From the IMG/VR virus record IMGVR_UViG_3300030329_003604, positions 1 through 48,026 of that record: a stretch of 48,026 bases of DNA; one strand, given 5' to 3'. The first letter of the stretch is position 1; each line of letters begins with the position of its first letter. The notes beneath the pieces were generated by a model. The model was not told the DNA's origin, made no database searches, and saw only the letters and a program-made list of their open reading frames with translations. A program made the translations under genes and the position numbers. This document shows positions 39,287 through 47,453 of the stretch, piece after piece. This stretch comes from a virus.

Positions 39287-39753
39287 TAGCGGCCTCGCAT
39301 AATTCGTAGTTGAGCCAAAGGATTAGAAGGATCGCCGATCATCTTCTGATCCATTTCTGGTGAGATGGTTTGGAAAGGATTCAACTGTGCTTTTGTTTTG
39401 CGTTGCATTCGCTGACCTTGTTGGGTCATCGAGTTGTCGATGTTCGTTGTGCTTTTACGCTGGTCAAACATCTGGTTCGTGCGATTGTTGAAGGTGCGTG
39501 ACGTGTTGTAGTTGTTAGTAACTGGTGGCATTGGAGAAGGCGAAGGCATTCCGAAGCCACCGCCTGGATTCGCATTTAGGCCACCTGTATCCATACTGCC
39601 ACTGCCTTGTGTGCCTGGCATTCCTGGCGAGACAGGGCTGATCATGCCTCCTGCCGGATTTAGCGGCATAGGCTGTTGAGGCATCCCGAAACCGCCTCCA
39701 GCTGAAGGTCTTTGATTGCTTCCGTTTGGACGGAGCATGATTACTCTGCTCAT
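39286..39753 (-). CDS. Pro/Gly/Met-rich virion protein
   Basis: 155 residues from ATG 39753 (MSRVIMLRPNGSN); a longer frame would read back into the preceding gene. First 85 residues are Gly/Pro/Met-rich and disordered, the second half has NNYNTSRTFNNRTNQMFDQ and a short helical end. Stop overlaps the next start (TAATG). Not recognised; a small tail or core protein by place. Confidence 0.55.
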   Translation of the reverse strand: MSRVIMLRPNGSNQRPSAGGGFGMPQQPMPLNPAGGMISPVSPGMPGTQGSGSMDTGGLNANPGGGFGMPSPSPMPPVTNNYNTSRTFNNRTNQMFDQRKSTTNIDNSMTQQGQRMQRKTKAQLNPFQTISPEMDQKMIGDPSNPLAQLRIMRGR

Positions 39754-39755
39754 AA

Positions 39756-40034
39756 CTAACTCATCTGTGTCAGGGTTTCTTCGTACCAGTTGCCGCCGTA
39801 GGCAACACATAACTTGATGGTCGAACCGCCACCGCCGATAAGCAGTACGATTTCACCTTCAGCAGGACTACTGTTTAGGTCTGTTGAATCCGTTTCATCA
39901 CTGGTTACAACGGGAATTGCAATCGCTCCGTTGACCGTGATTTGCTCAGCATCAGTTAGAGCCAGTCGAGCATTAGCTCTTCTAGCTCTGGGAGGAAACT
40001 TTGGTCCTCGATTCAGTCCACCAATTAACCCCAT
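39756..40034 (-). CDS. Small beta-rich virion protein
   Basis: 92 residues; I use ATG 40034, which overlaps the TAA of the nozzle gene (TAATG); ATG 40040 is an alternative. Basic N-terminus, then strands (EQITVNGAIAIPVVTSD, EGEIVLLIGGGGSTIKLCVA, YGGNWYEETLTQ) of a small beta barrel. Late, structural by place. Confidence 0.6.
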   Translation of the reverse strand: MGLIGGLNRGPKFPPRARRANARLALTDAEQITVNGAIAIPVVTSDETDSTDLNSSPAEGEIVLLIGGGGSTIKLCVAYGGNWYEETLTQMS

Positions 40035-41605
40035 TACCATTGCCTCGCTATTGGGCCGTCGAAGCTGTTAAGTTCCACACCGAGGAATTCATAACTCCAT
40101 GACTGGCTGTCTGTGTTGTTTTGAAGTTTGATAAACATGTCATGACCAGTCGCTCTTCGTCTTTCGCTTTTATTGCGACCAGCAGACACAGTAGCAGCCA
40201 GCTGAGAAGTGCTAGAAGCAGCAGCAGCTTCTGCTGTTTCTCCGGTGTAAACATTGAGGGAAACATCGTTCGATCCTGTACCTAGTGCAGCCTTAATCTC
40301 AGTGAGCATGAGCTTCGGGCGATTCTTCAAGTTGATTGGCCCAAGCTTGATGTATGAATCAATTGCTGTTGAATCATCCGTCTTGCTTGGTGTGTCATAG
40401 TCAAAGCGGCGAACGTAACCGTCCTGACCACCCATTAACACAGTTCTGTCGGCAGCAGCGTCACCATCGAAAGTGTGAACAGACACAGGATTGTGTGAGT
40501 TGTTACCGAACTTATCTGGCCACCAACTCTGATTACGAACGTCGTAGTAATAGTTGGTTGTTGCTCCACCACCGAGCGGTGTCAGAAACACGTAGAAACC
40601 ACGCTCACGGTCAGACCACACCATACGAACCAACGTGGTGTTGGCGTTGTAAGAGTTCATCCGTTCCTGAATAGCGTTCTCGGTGATATTCTGCGGAGGA
40701 GAACCAGGCTGCATCTGATAGACACCACCGGTTGAACCGAAGAAGTAAACAATCCCTTCAGGACTCTTGCAGTAAGGTCTGCCGAATGGAGCACCGATTG
40801 TGTCTGAAATAAGGTCGAGACGACCACCTTCAGCTGGATCACCAGTCATCTGATAGATGCTATGGTCACCGAAGAACAGCAGGATGTCGTCGTTATACGG
40901 ACACATTGCATTAACGATGTCTGGACTTTTGCCAGCATCAGCATTGTTTCCAGCGACAGCCATCGTAGCGGTTGGCGTAGAAGGACTGTAGTTCCAGTTG
41001 CGAGCATCACCAACAGCTGACATGTACCAGTTGTGTGGATCAGTGCTAACACCACTGCAAACAATACGACCACGCCACGTCTCAATCAGACGAGGTTCAT
41101 TACCGCTATCAACCGGCAGAGAGCCAGAGGAAGCTGTCCATGTGGCGACTGTGTTTGTTGAAGCTGTCCACTGTTTCGTAGAAGCTCCATCAGCAAAGTA
41201 AACCACACCGAACAGTTCAGCTGAATAGATGGCAGGCACACTCGAAGACAATGCACTACTGCCACCCGTAGCAGTCGTGAATGCCGAGCTGGTAACCTTC
41301 GCCACTGTCCCATTGGTCACGGCGTAGGTCGTAACAGTTCTAGCACCAACCTCTGATTGGTCGCTTGGTGTGTCACGAGCTACTACCTGACCAATGTCCT
41401 GAACCTTACCGTCAGCTGTTCGAGCGTTAACGTACTTTGTTAATCCAGCTCTTTGCCCACCACGAGAGCGGCCAGTGCCTGGATCATAAGCACGAACATT
41501 CTGGCAATCGACGGTCGTTCCTTTAGGCTGTGTTTCATAGCCGGTTGATTCGACGAGTCCTTTGACTGGCCACGGCAAATCAAACCGTGTCAGTAATCTC
41601 GCCAT
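40034..41605 (-). CDS. Tail nozzle/stabilisation protein (beta-propeller type)
   Basis: 523 residues, ATG 41605. Repeating four-strand blades: YSAELFGVVYFADG, LIETWRGRIVCSG, MCPYNDDILLFFGDHSIYQM, SPEGIVYFFGSTGGVYQM, RERGFYVFLTPLGGG, RTVLMGGQDGYVRRFDYD. This recalls the propeller tail proteins of podoviruses (T7 gp12, P22 gp10 class) that close the tail tube below the adaptor. Position after the adaptor and two small virion proteins agrees. Confidence 0.75.
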   Translation of the reverse strand: MARLLTRFDLPWPVKGLVESTGYETQPKGTTVDCQNVRAYDPGTGRSRGGQRAGLTKYVNARTADGKVQDIGQVVARDTPSDQSEVGARTVTTYAVTNGTVAKVTSSAFTTATGGSSALSSSVPAIYSAELFGVVYFADGASTKQWTASTNTVATWTASSGSLPVDSGNEPRLIETWRGRIVCSGVSTDPHNWYMSAVGDARNWNYSPSTPTATMAVAGNNADAGKSPDIVNAMCPYNDDILLFFGDHSIYQMTGDPAEGGRLDLISDTIGAPFGRPYCKSPEGIVYFFGSTGGVYQMQPGSPPQNITENAIQERMNSYNANTTLVRMVWSDRERGFYVFLTPLGGGATTNYYYDVRNQSWWPDKFGNNSHNPVSVHTFDGDAAADRTVLMGGQDGYVRRFDYDTPSKTDDSTAIDSYIKLGPINLKNRPKLMLTEIKAALGTGSNDVSLNVYTGETAEAAAASSTSQLAATVSAGRNKSERRRATGHDMFIKLQNNTDSQSWSYEFLGVELNSFDGPIARQW

Positions 41606-41973
41606 TAGCTCATCGCTGCTCCGTTATTAGCAACAGGCGACCAGATGTAATCTGAGCCTTTTTCAATCGACATAAGCACTAGCAAGTCGCCAGCGTCAGC
41701 CATTGTTGCTGTGGTTTCGGTTCCGTTACCACTGTTTAGGATTTCACTGTCTGCACCTGTGATAGCTACGTCACCACCATCGGTTTTCAGACACAAAGCC
41801 AGAATGATGCCAGCTCGCTCAGGAGATGCAATCTTTCGGGTTTCAGATGCAGCCGTCACGATAGACACAATGCCTAATGTGCGGTCTACGGGAATCGTTC
41901 CACCATTGCCTGGATCGACGATGTTCATTTCCGGCTCACGAGCCAGTTGTTGAAGAATGTTATGTCCACTCAT
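41605..41973 (-). CDS. Small virion protein, unknown
   Basis: 122 residues from ATG 41973 (MSGHNILQQL), with AGGAACCC upstream; a TTG three bases earlier is less likely. Beta-rich (RTLGIVSIVTAASE, ERAGIILALCLKTDGGDVAI, DAGDLLVLMSIEKGSDYIWSP). Overlaps the start of the nozzle gene. Likely head-tail or decoration component. Confidence 0.55.
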   Translation of the reverse strand: MSGHNILQQLAREPEMNIVDPGNGGTIPVDRTLGIVSIVTAASETRKIASPERAGIILALCLKTDGGDVAITGADSEILNSGNGTETTATMADAGDLLVLMSIEKGSDYIWSPVANNGAAMS

Positions 41974-41986
41974 CAAAGGGTTCCTT

Positions 41987-42310
41987 CTAGGAAGAGATTA
42001 AATGTAGGTCTACTGTTCCGGCGGCATCGCCTTGCAGCTTGAGGAAAGCTGCACCTTCGATTGCACTGTCCAGTGCGAATACTCGGTTTGCAGCGACGGT
42101 TGTTGAGATGGCACTACCAGCGTTGTAGAGCTGTGTGTATGTGCCGTCTTCTGTACTGGAAATCCAATACGTCAGCGATGTGATGGATGAACCGTTGGGA
42201 ACTAAGACGACTCCCTTCGTAAATCCAGAGAACACAATCGCATCTGAGTTGTCCTTGTCATCACTTACTGTGATGCTGGGCAACACATCGTTTTGTGGTG
42301 TGCAGTGCAT
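41987..42310 (-). CDS. Small virion protein, unknown
   Basis: 107 residues, ATG 42310. Beta-rich with SDAIVFSGFTKGVVLVPNGS, TYWISSTEDGTYTQLYNA and AAFLKLQGDAAGTVDLHLIS, an arrangement frequent in small phage capsid/tail proteins. No enzyme motif. Confidence 0.55.
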   Translation of the reverse strand: MHCTPQNDVLPSITVSDDKDNSDAIVFSGFTKGVVLVPNGSSITSLTYWISSTEDGTYTQLYNAGSAISTTVAANRVFALDSAIEGAAFLKLQGDAAGTVDLHLISS

Positions 42311-42317
42311 AGTTCAC

Positions 42318-43421
42318 CTATGGGTTCGTATCTGTAAAGAATGAGCCGTTGTACTTCACAACGTCTCCGTTCATGTATCTGTTTTGTTGTTCGTTCCATG
42401 CGTCCAGATCACTGCCATCGCCGTTGTATCCCATGCGTTCAGGTGTATGCATGAGCTTGTCGTAGGCTATTGAGGCATTGAGCCTGTTTTGGAATGCAGC
42501 TGCATGAATACCAGCGTTGTTGTCCATCCGTGCTTCAGCGATAGCCAGACACGACTCAAGGATTGTCTCAGCGTGAGCAGCACCACCTTTGGGATACGGA
42601 TAGCTTGCGTCAATCTTTCCAGGCAGTGCGTGGTAGCGATAACTAAGCGTGTATGCCTTATCCGGTTTGGGATAAAGCATCAGCTGAAATCGCTGTCCGT
42701 TTGATCCGTCAGAGCTGATCGGACGAATAGCGGCAAGCTTCGGGTCACTGGCAAGATCGCTATAATCTCGCTGTCGCAACACTCTTATCCGATGCTCACC
42801 AGTTATTTCGATTGGGAACCAGCGACTGTCATCGGAGGAGTAAGTCATCTGGCCTATCAAGCCGCCAAAGTCTGCACTGAGTGTGTAATCAGATGTGTTG
42901 GCGACGGTTGACAGTGTTGTTGTTGGTTCGAGGAAGCTCCACTTGTAACCTGTTGGTGCGTTCTGTGTCGGAGCAGGGTGGTAGAAGTTGCGAAGGCCTG
43001 ACTTCACGATGTCGTCGATCTGTGAGCCTTCGTCACTTGACCAGTTCGAGCTTGTGCGTTCACCAAACAGAAACCAGCCAATCTCCTTGCGAATGTCCGC
43101 ATACGTGAGACTGAGGCTTGATTCAGTTGATGTGTCTGCCGGACTTCCGAGCGTCTTGATAGTGAACTGAACAGGTATGGCATCACTGTGTGTAAACAGC
43201 AAACCAACTACCGATGCGTTCATTTCCGCAGCGGTTAGGTTAACGCTGTACTGGCCGTTGCCTTCTTCGGCGACAGAGCCTGAAATGCTGGCCTGCGTGC
43301 CACCGTCTTTGGTAACATATTTACCTATGGCACTGGCTACGCCTGTAAGGGCAGCACCAGTGGATTTATTGACTAGGCCGAAGGTAAATCCGGTGACGGC
43401 TTGGTTGCGTATGAAACTCAT
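42318..43421 (-). CDS. Tail adaptor (head-tail connector) protein with N-terminal beta domain
   Basis: 367 residues, ATG 43421. Residues 1-95 share the beta domain seen in the 5150-5560 gene (GFTFGLVNKSTGAALTG, VTKDGG, EEGNGQYSVNLTAAEM). From about 100 the protein looks like a podoviral gp6/gp11-type adaptor: TYADIRKEIGWFLFG, DDIVKSGLRNFYHP, YKWSFLEPTTTLST, RWFPIEITGEHRIRVLRQRD, TILESCLAIAEARMDNNAG. The adaptor ring docks under the portal. Its first 32 coding bases are repeated at 43892-43923. Confidence 0.75.
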   Translation of the reverse strand: MSFIRNQAVTGFTFGLVNKSTGAALTGVASAIGKYVTKDGGTQASISGSVAEEGNGQYSVNLTAAEMNASVVGLLFTHSDAIPVQFTIKTLGSPADTSTESSLSLTYADIRKEIGWFLFGERTSSNWSSDEGSQIDDIVKSGLRNFYHPAPTQNAPTGYKWSFLEPTTTLSTVANTSDYTLSADFGGLIGQMTYSSDDSRWFPIEITGEHRIRVLRQRDYSDLASDPKLAAIRPISSDGSNGQRFQLMLYPKPDKAYTLSYRYHALPGKIDASYPYPKGGAAHAETILESCLAIAEARMDNNAGIHAAAFQNRLNASIAYDKLMHTPERMGYNGDGSDLDAWNEQQNRYMNGDVVKYNGSFFTDTNP

Positions 43422-43435
43422 TTAGTTGTTGGGGG
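43390..43435 (+). repeat. 46-bp cassette flank, left, copy A
   Basis: Begins CCGGTGACGGCTTGGTTGCG and ends TTTAGTTGTTGGGGG; identical to 43892-43937. Spans the first codons of the adaptor gene and the leader of the zinc-ribbon gene at 43443. Confidence 0.9.
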
Positions 43436-43442
43436 GATAGGT

Positions 43443-43823
43443 ATGGCGTTAAAAAGGTGTATTGATAAGGAGTGCATCACAACGTGGGCTTCGGGAGACC
43501 ATTGTCCAAAATGTGGGCTAGCTGCCGACGTTTCTAAGATTGCACCGAAGCATGTTGCTTCCAAAACCGAATTGGCAGCAGAACTGTCCGACGACACAGA
43601 ATTCAAACCATCTAACCTGCGATGGTTGCCAATGGCTTTCTACATAATTGCTTGCCTTGGTTTCTCTGGCTGGATTCTCATTGCTATCAATCTGGAAAGC
43701 TGGGAGGCATTTGGCTACGGCATTGGCACAACGATTGCTTGCTTGGGCAGTGGCCGAGTCATTGAACTCTTGCAAAACATCGATGACAAACTAGAGCAAA
43801 AAAGCCTGAGCGAGTCGCCCTGA
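43443..43823 (+). CDS. Zinc-ribbon two-pass membrane protein, cassette A (moron)
   Basis: 126 residues from ATG 43443, with GGGGGGATAGG upstream; the longer frame lacks a ribosome site. C6, C11, C21 and C24 (CIDKEC, CPKC) form a zinc ribbon; then a linker and two membrane segments (62-83, 89-108) and an acidic tail. Plus strand, opposite to the late genes on both sides. Leader and tail are repeated around the next plus-strand gene. Function unknown; lysogenic conversion is the best guess. Confidence 0.75.
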   Translation: MALKRCIDKECITTWASGDHCPKCGLAADVSKIAPKHVASKTELAAELSDDTEFKPSNLRWLPMAFYIIACLGFSGWILIAINLESWEAFGYGIGTTIACLGSGRVIELLQNIDDKLEQKSLSESP

Positions 43824-43838
43824 CGCAGCAGCCGAAGC
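43803..43838 (+). repeat. 36-bp cassette flank, right, copy A
   Basis: Begins AGCCTGAGCGAGTCGCCCTG and ends CAGCAGCCGAAGC; identical to 44175-44210. It encodes the last residues and the stop of the cassette A gene. Confidence 0.9.
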
Positions 43839-43841
43839 TGC
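43826..43841. terminator. Hairpin after cassette A
   Basis: AGCAGC-CGAA-GCTGCT, a six-base stem with tetraloop (UUCG on the minus strand), followed on the plus strand by CCATCTTTTG. A second stem, CAGACACA with TGTGTCTG, lies at 43856-43886. Possible terminators of the moron transcript. Copy B of the flank diverges inside this hairpin. Confidence 0.5.
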
Positions 43842-43891
43842 TCCATCTTTTGCCCTCAGACACACGCATGCGTTAGGATGTGTCTGGTAAG

Positions 43892-43937
43892 CCGGTGACG
43901 GCTTGGTTGCGTATGAAACTCATTTAGTTGTTGGGGG
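43892..43937 (+). repeat. 46-bp cassette flank, left, copy B
   Basis: Second, identical copy of 43390-43435. Here the adaptor codons are not part of a gene, which shows that this is the duplicated copy. Confidence 0.9.
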
Positions 43938-43951
43938 AGTAAAAGAAAAAT

Positions 43952-44176
43952 ATGTATTCAAGTTTTGAGGCGGAAATCCTGGACCCAGCTAAAAGTCAGA
44001 CTACAGCTCAAACTCTAAGAAAAAAGTCTCCAGTGGATGAAATGTCTGATAGCGAGTTGCTTCGCAAAATCGCCAAGCACAGTGAAGAGTCTGCCCGCCA
44101 CCTTTTCTACATTCGGATTGGTATTGCGGTTATTGTCTTTGTCCTGCTCGGTGGTTTCACTATTACATTCAGGTAG
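43952..44176 (+). CDS. Tail-anchored small membrane protein, cassette B (moron)
   Basis: 74 residues, ATG 43952. Charged, helical first 50 residues (QTLRKKSPVDEMSDSELLRK) and one C-terminal membrane segment (about 52-72). Unrelated in sequence to the cassette A protein although both are framed by the same 46-bp and 36-bp flanks. Ends at the start of the right flank. Confidence 0.6.
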   Translation: MYSSFEAEILDPAKSQTTAQTLRKKSPVDEMSDSELLRKIAKHSEESARHLFYIRIGIAVIVFVLLGGFTITFR

Positions 44177-44210
44177 CCTGAGCGAGTCGCCCTGACGCAG
44201 CAGCCGAAGC
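44175..44210 (+). repeat. 36-bp cassette flank, right, copy B
   Basis: Second, identical copy of 43803-43838, here after the stop of the cassette B gene and therefore non-coding. Confidence 0.9.
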
Positions 44211-44239
44211 CACTACGCCAGAGCTGACGCACAGGAGAC

Positions 44240-44998
44240 TTAGTTAGCTACTTGCTCAGCCTGGAAACAAGCAACCCAATCAATGTGCATGATTGGATCA
44301 GTCGTTCCAGAACTGTGGCAAACAAAGCTAGGTGTCAGTTCCACGATTGGAATGTTCGTGGTGATGGTGTCCTTAGCCACACCGTTGACGTACGGTGTGA
44401 TCTTGGTCAGGCCATCAATGACAAACCCAACTTTCACGTAGGCATCATCAACGAGAGTGTGAACTCCGCTGGTAGAGCTACGGCTTCCAGCCTTCTCACT
44501 ATGGATTGCCAAAGCTGTCGTATTGATAGCTTCGTATCCAACGTGGTTGGCAGAAGAGTTTGCTGCTGAAGCAAACAGCGTTGAGTCAATCTCAGACAAA
44601 CCAGCAAAAGCCTGAACAGTCGTTGAGCCGATGTCGGCCAACTTAATGCGAGCTTCGTAATAGATTTTCGCATTAGCGTTCGGGATGAAGCTGGAAGCAG
44701 CAGCTGCACCACCCATTTGAAGTTGTGCACCTTGGTTGTTGGTTGAGCTGGCAGAATCCAGCAGCAACACACCACCCTTAGCAGCAACGTCACAAGCGGC
44801 AGTACCGGCTGTTGCCTGAGTTAAAAGCCAACGAGTCGAGGCATCGTCAAATGCCAAGAAGTCGTCGATAAATCCAAAGCCTTCGTCTAAACCACCAACG
44901 CTAAGTTGCGTAAGTGGAGACTGACTCCAGATGTTAGGGGACAGACCACGCAGAACGGCATCTGACCCTCGTTGCGGTTTGAGATAAAGGTCACCCAT
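44240..44998 (-). CDS. Capsid decoration-like beta-sandwich protein
   Basis: 252 residues, ATG 44998. LamG/jelly-roll-like strands (AKIYYEARIKLADIGSTTVQ, VGYEAINTTALAIHSEKAGS, YVKVGFVIDGLTKITPYVNG, PSFVCHSSGTTDPIMHIDWV). Located directly after the capsid gene in transcription order, as decoration or minor head proteins often are. No enzyme motif. Confidence 0.65.
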   Translation of the reverse strand: MGDLYLKPQRGSDAVLRGLSPNIWSQSPLTQLSVGGLDEGFGFIDDFLAFDDASTRWLLTQATAGTAACDVAAKGGVLLLDSASSTNNQGAQLQMGGAAAASSFIPNANAKIYYEARIKLADIGSTTVQAFAGLSEIDSTLFASAANSSANHVGYEAINTTALAIHSEKAGSRSSTSGVHTLVDDAYVKVGFVIDGLTKITPYVNGVAKDTITTNIPIVELTPSFVCHSSGTTDPIMHIDWVACFQAEQVAN

Positions 44999-45018
44999 TA
45001 TTCAAACTCCTTTCCTAA

Positions 45019-46077
45019 TTAGGCCACGTATCCGACGAAGTTTCTTCGACGATTCAGGCAGATGAAGTTACCCCAAGCATCCATGTGAACTTCACGCACA
45101 GTATGCTGACGTGCAGCTTTCTGTGGTGGATGCCACAACATGTCACGGCCCTTCTTGTAGTGCCATTGCAATGTCTTGTGGTTCACACCGTAGATGGGGT
45201 TTGAAGAATCGTTCGAGTCCAAATATGGAACCCAAACAACAGGGTTGCCCTTAATCACAACCGAGCCAGCGTACTTCATCAGGTCAGTCCCAAGGTTGTC
45301 ATTGCGACTTTCCATGAGCTTCTCTAAATCAGCAATCACGCTGTAAGTTGTGTAGAACATGTGGTCACTTTCAGCCTTGCCACCAGCTAGTTCAGAGAAC
45401 TGCTTAGGAGCTTGGAAGTAACAGTGAGAAATGGCCTTACGTATCTTGGATACGAGGTCATCCCGAGAACCAGCACTCTTATAGTTGAATGACCAGTTCT
45501 TCCAATTGCTTACATCAGACACCTTGATGCCTGCTGCACCGTTGGAGAATCCGCTAGGATCGCCACCAGTGAATCCACCACCAGGAGTCGTCGCTGACTT
45601 CTGAACCCAGAATGGGATGCCAGATGGACTTCGTGGGCTTTCTGTCGAGCTGCTAGGTGCAGTCCACAGAGCTTCTTCCATCAACTCAAAGTAGTCGTTG
45701 AAAGCTGAGTGGCGACGAATATCAATCTCACGAATGATAGTCTCACGGTCACTCTGGAAAGCATCTTCATCAACGTCATAGCTGAAGTTGACAGTTGCTT
45801 TAGTAAAAGGCTGCTTCGCTGTGGTCATCAAGTCTTTGACTGATGTAGCGTCAACACTGTACAGCTCAGAGAACTTTGCTGTTCCGGTGTTGGTTGTTTG
45901 AACCTTCCATTCAAGTTGTCCACCGCCAGAATACGGTGTACGTGTCTTGCCCTTCAGAAATTTCTGGGCGAAGACGTGGTGTTGTTTGTCGAGTGACAAG
46001 TCAACCCAACTCTTCTTTTTGAAGTTATTGAGAGTTAGAGTTACAAAGTCACCCAACTGGTCTGGGAGCAATGGCAT
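45019..46077 (-). CDS. Major capsid protein
   Basis: 352 residues, ATG 46077. Follows the scaffold gene. HK97-like features: basic N-terminal arm, VDEDAFQSDRETIIREIDIR spine-helix-like region, a Gly/Ser-rich loop (SGIPFWVQK...GGGFTGGDPSGF), a central domain with SDHMFYTTYSVIADLEKLME and a C-terminal strand set (KTLQWHYKKGRDMLWHPPQK). Size and the scaffold-capsid pair support the call. Confidence 0.8.
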   Translation of the reverse strand: MPLLPDQLGDFVTLTLNNFKKKSWVDLSLDKQHHVFAQKFLKGKTRTPYSGGGQLEWKVQTTNTGTAKFSELYSVDATSVKDLMTTAKQPFTKATVNFSYDVDEDAFQSDRETIIREIDIRRHSAFNDYFELMEEALWTAPSSSTESPRSPSGIPFWVQKSATTPGGGFTGGDPSGFSNGAAGIKVSDVSNWKNWSFNYKSAGSRDDLVSKIRKAISHCYFQAPKQFSELAGGKAESDHMFYTTYSVIADLEKLMESRNDNLGTDLMKYAGSVVIKGNPVVWVPYLDSNDSSNPIYGVNHKTLQWHYKKGRDMLWHPPQKAARQHTVREVHMDAWGNFICLNRRRNFVGYVA

Positions 46078-46104
46078 TTTTCAGCCCTCCTATATTCAGA
46101 CCGA

Positions 46105-47118
46105 CTACGATCCGTTGTCCGACATCGCAGAGTCGTAAAACTCTTTTAGCACTTCACTGTTGACCAGTTCATCTACATCATCTGCAAGCTCAGGTTGAGC
46201 CGCTGTCGTTGCACCTGAACCAAGTCTACGGCGAGAGTTGCGGCGTGCTCGGTCGTTAAATCGTTGCCGGTGTTGGTTACTAATTTGTTCACCAAACACA
46301 GTGTGATATGCCTGTTTCACAAGCTCGTCCTGTTGAGGAACGAGAAGTCCCTGAGCTTCATAACCGGCAGCTAACACGTTGACCTGATCGAACAGGCGTT
46401 CCATGTTTTGTGCTTGCTGGCTACCAGGCTCAAGTTCCTGATAAGACGAATCACCAAAGAGTGCTTGGTTATCTAAACGAGATACAGCATTGTTGAATTG
46501 GTCTAACTCGCTAGCTGCGTTCTGCTGGTGCTGATAAGCCTCAGCTTGAGACACATACTGTTGTTGATAGGCAATTCGATCCTGCTGATCGAGAATACTG
46601 CGAGCGATGACATCAAGCTGCTGATCGTAGTACGACTGCATTTGTGCAGCCATTTGATCTATCGCTGTTCGTAATCCCTCGTCGTAGTCTTCACTCAAGT
46701 CCACACGGAATTGAGGTTGCTGAGTTTTGTACTGCTCAGCCGTCTGAGGCTGTTGTGTCTGTAGTTGGTTTTGATACCAGTTCTGCCATTGGTAGAGTTG
46801 GTCATTACCTTGGTTGAATTGGTCAACTACATAGTTCAACTGCTCTTCGTTTGCAAAGCCGTTCGGATCGAGTCCGTACTGCTGTGCTCGTGCCACCAAG
46901 TCAGGATTAAACGTCTGACCAGACACATCGTCATCGATGGAAGGTTCATCATCGACAACTGGTTCAGGCTCTGATTCAACAGAGTCTGATTGTTCTATTT
47001 CCTGCGGTTCTTCGTCGGTTGCTTCAACCTCATCAATGACCGCTAAATCATCTTCAGTAAGAGTGATTTCTTCTTCCTGTACTTCTTCGTTTACTTCTTC
47101 TGGCATCTCAATCTCCAT
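46105..47118 (-). CDS. Scaffolding protein
   Basis: 337 residues; I start at ATG 47118, just inside the end of the previous gene; an upstream in-frame start adds only shadow residues. Very acidic N-terminus (MEIEMPEEVNEEVQEEEITL), Gln-rich helical middle, and a basic C-terminal stretch (NQHRQRFNDRARRNSRRRLG) followed by an acidic end. Long, helical, acidic proteins directly upstream of the capsid gene are podoviral scaffolds, which guide prohead assembly and leave. Confidence 0.8.
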   Translation of the reverse strand: MEIEMPEEVNEEVQEEEITLTEDDLAVIDEVEATDEEPQEIEQSDSVESEPEPVVDDEPSIDDDVSGQTFNPDLVARAQQYGLDPNGFANEEQLNYVVDQFNQGNDQLYQWQNWYQNQLQTQQPQTAEQYKTQQPQFRVDLSEDYDEGLRTAIDQMAAQMQSYYDQQLDVIARSILDQQDRIAYQQQYVSQAEAYQHQQNAASELDQFNNAVSRLDNQALFGDSSYQELEPGSQQAQNMERLFDQVNVLAAGYEAQGLLVPQQDELVKQAYHTVFGEQISNQHRQRFNDRARRNSRRRLGSGATTAAQPELADDVDELVNSEVLKEFYDSAMSDNGS

Positions 47119-47425
47119 AACCACCGTTGCGGTCAAACAGACCACGGTGCTTCAAATAGCGTGCGCGTTCACGGCGTGAGTGAAAAACACAATCACCGCT
47201 GTCCGTAAACGAAACTCCTGTAAATCCTTGTTTCTGTGCGTCTTCCCGAAACTCTTTGACTTGGTTCGGGTGTACTCCAGCTGCGTCGCTGACCAAGCCG
47301 GTTGACCAAGCGTTTGTGCCTAAACGTCTGTCAGCTTTTTTGACGTTCTCTTTGCCGAACTCAGGCAGCGGTTGATCGTGCCATGCGAGTTCGCCGTCTT
47401 TGTTGCGGTAGTAATATTTCTTCAT
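47108..47425 (-). CDS. Unknown 105-residue late protein
   Basis: ATG 47425. N-terminus MKKYYYRNKDGELAWHDQPL, then GKENVKKADRRLGTNAW and VSDAAGVHPNQVKEFREDAQ (a possible DNA-binding helix pair), ending in basic FHSRRERARYLKHRGLFDRN. No family recognised. Located between portal and scaffold, a place where small capsid accessory genes lie. Overlaps the scaffold start by 11 bases. Confidence 0.6.
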   Translation of the reverse strand: MKKYYYRNKDGELAWHDQPLPEFGKENVKKADRRLGTNAWSTGLVSDAAGVHPNQVKEFREDAQKQGFTGVSFTDSGDCVFHSRRERARYLKHRGLFDRNGGYGD

Positions 47426-47453
47426 TAGGATTGGTGTTTTAGAGGAGGATGTT

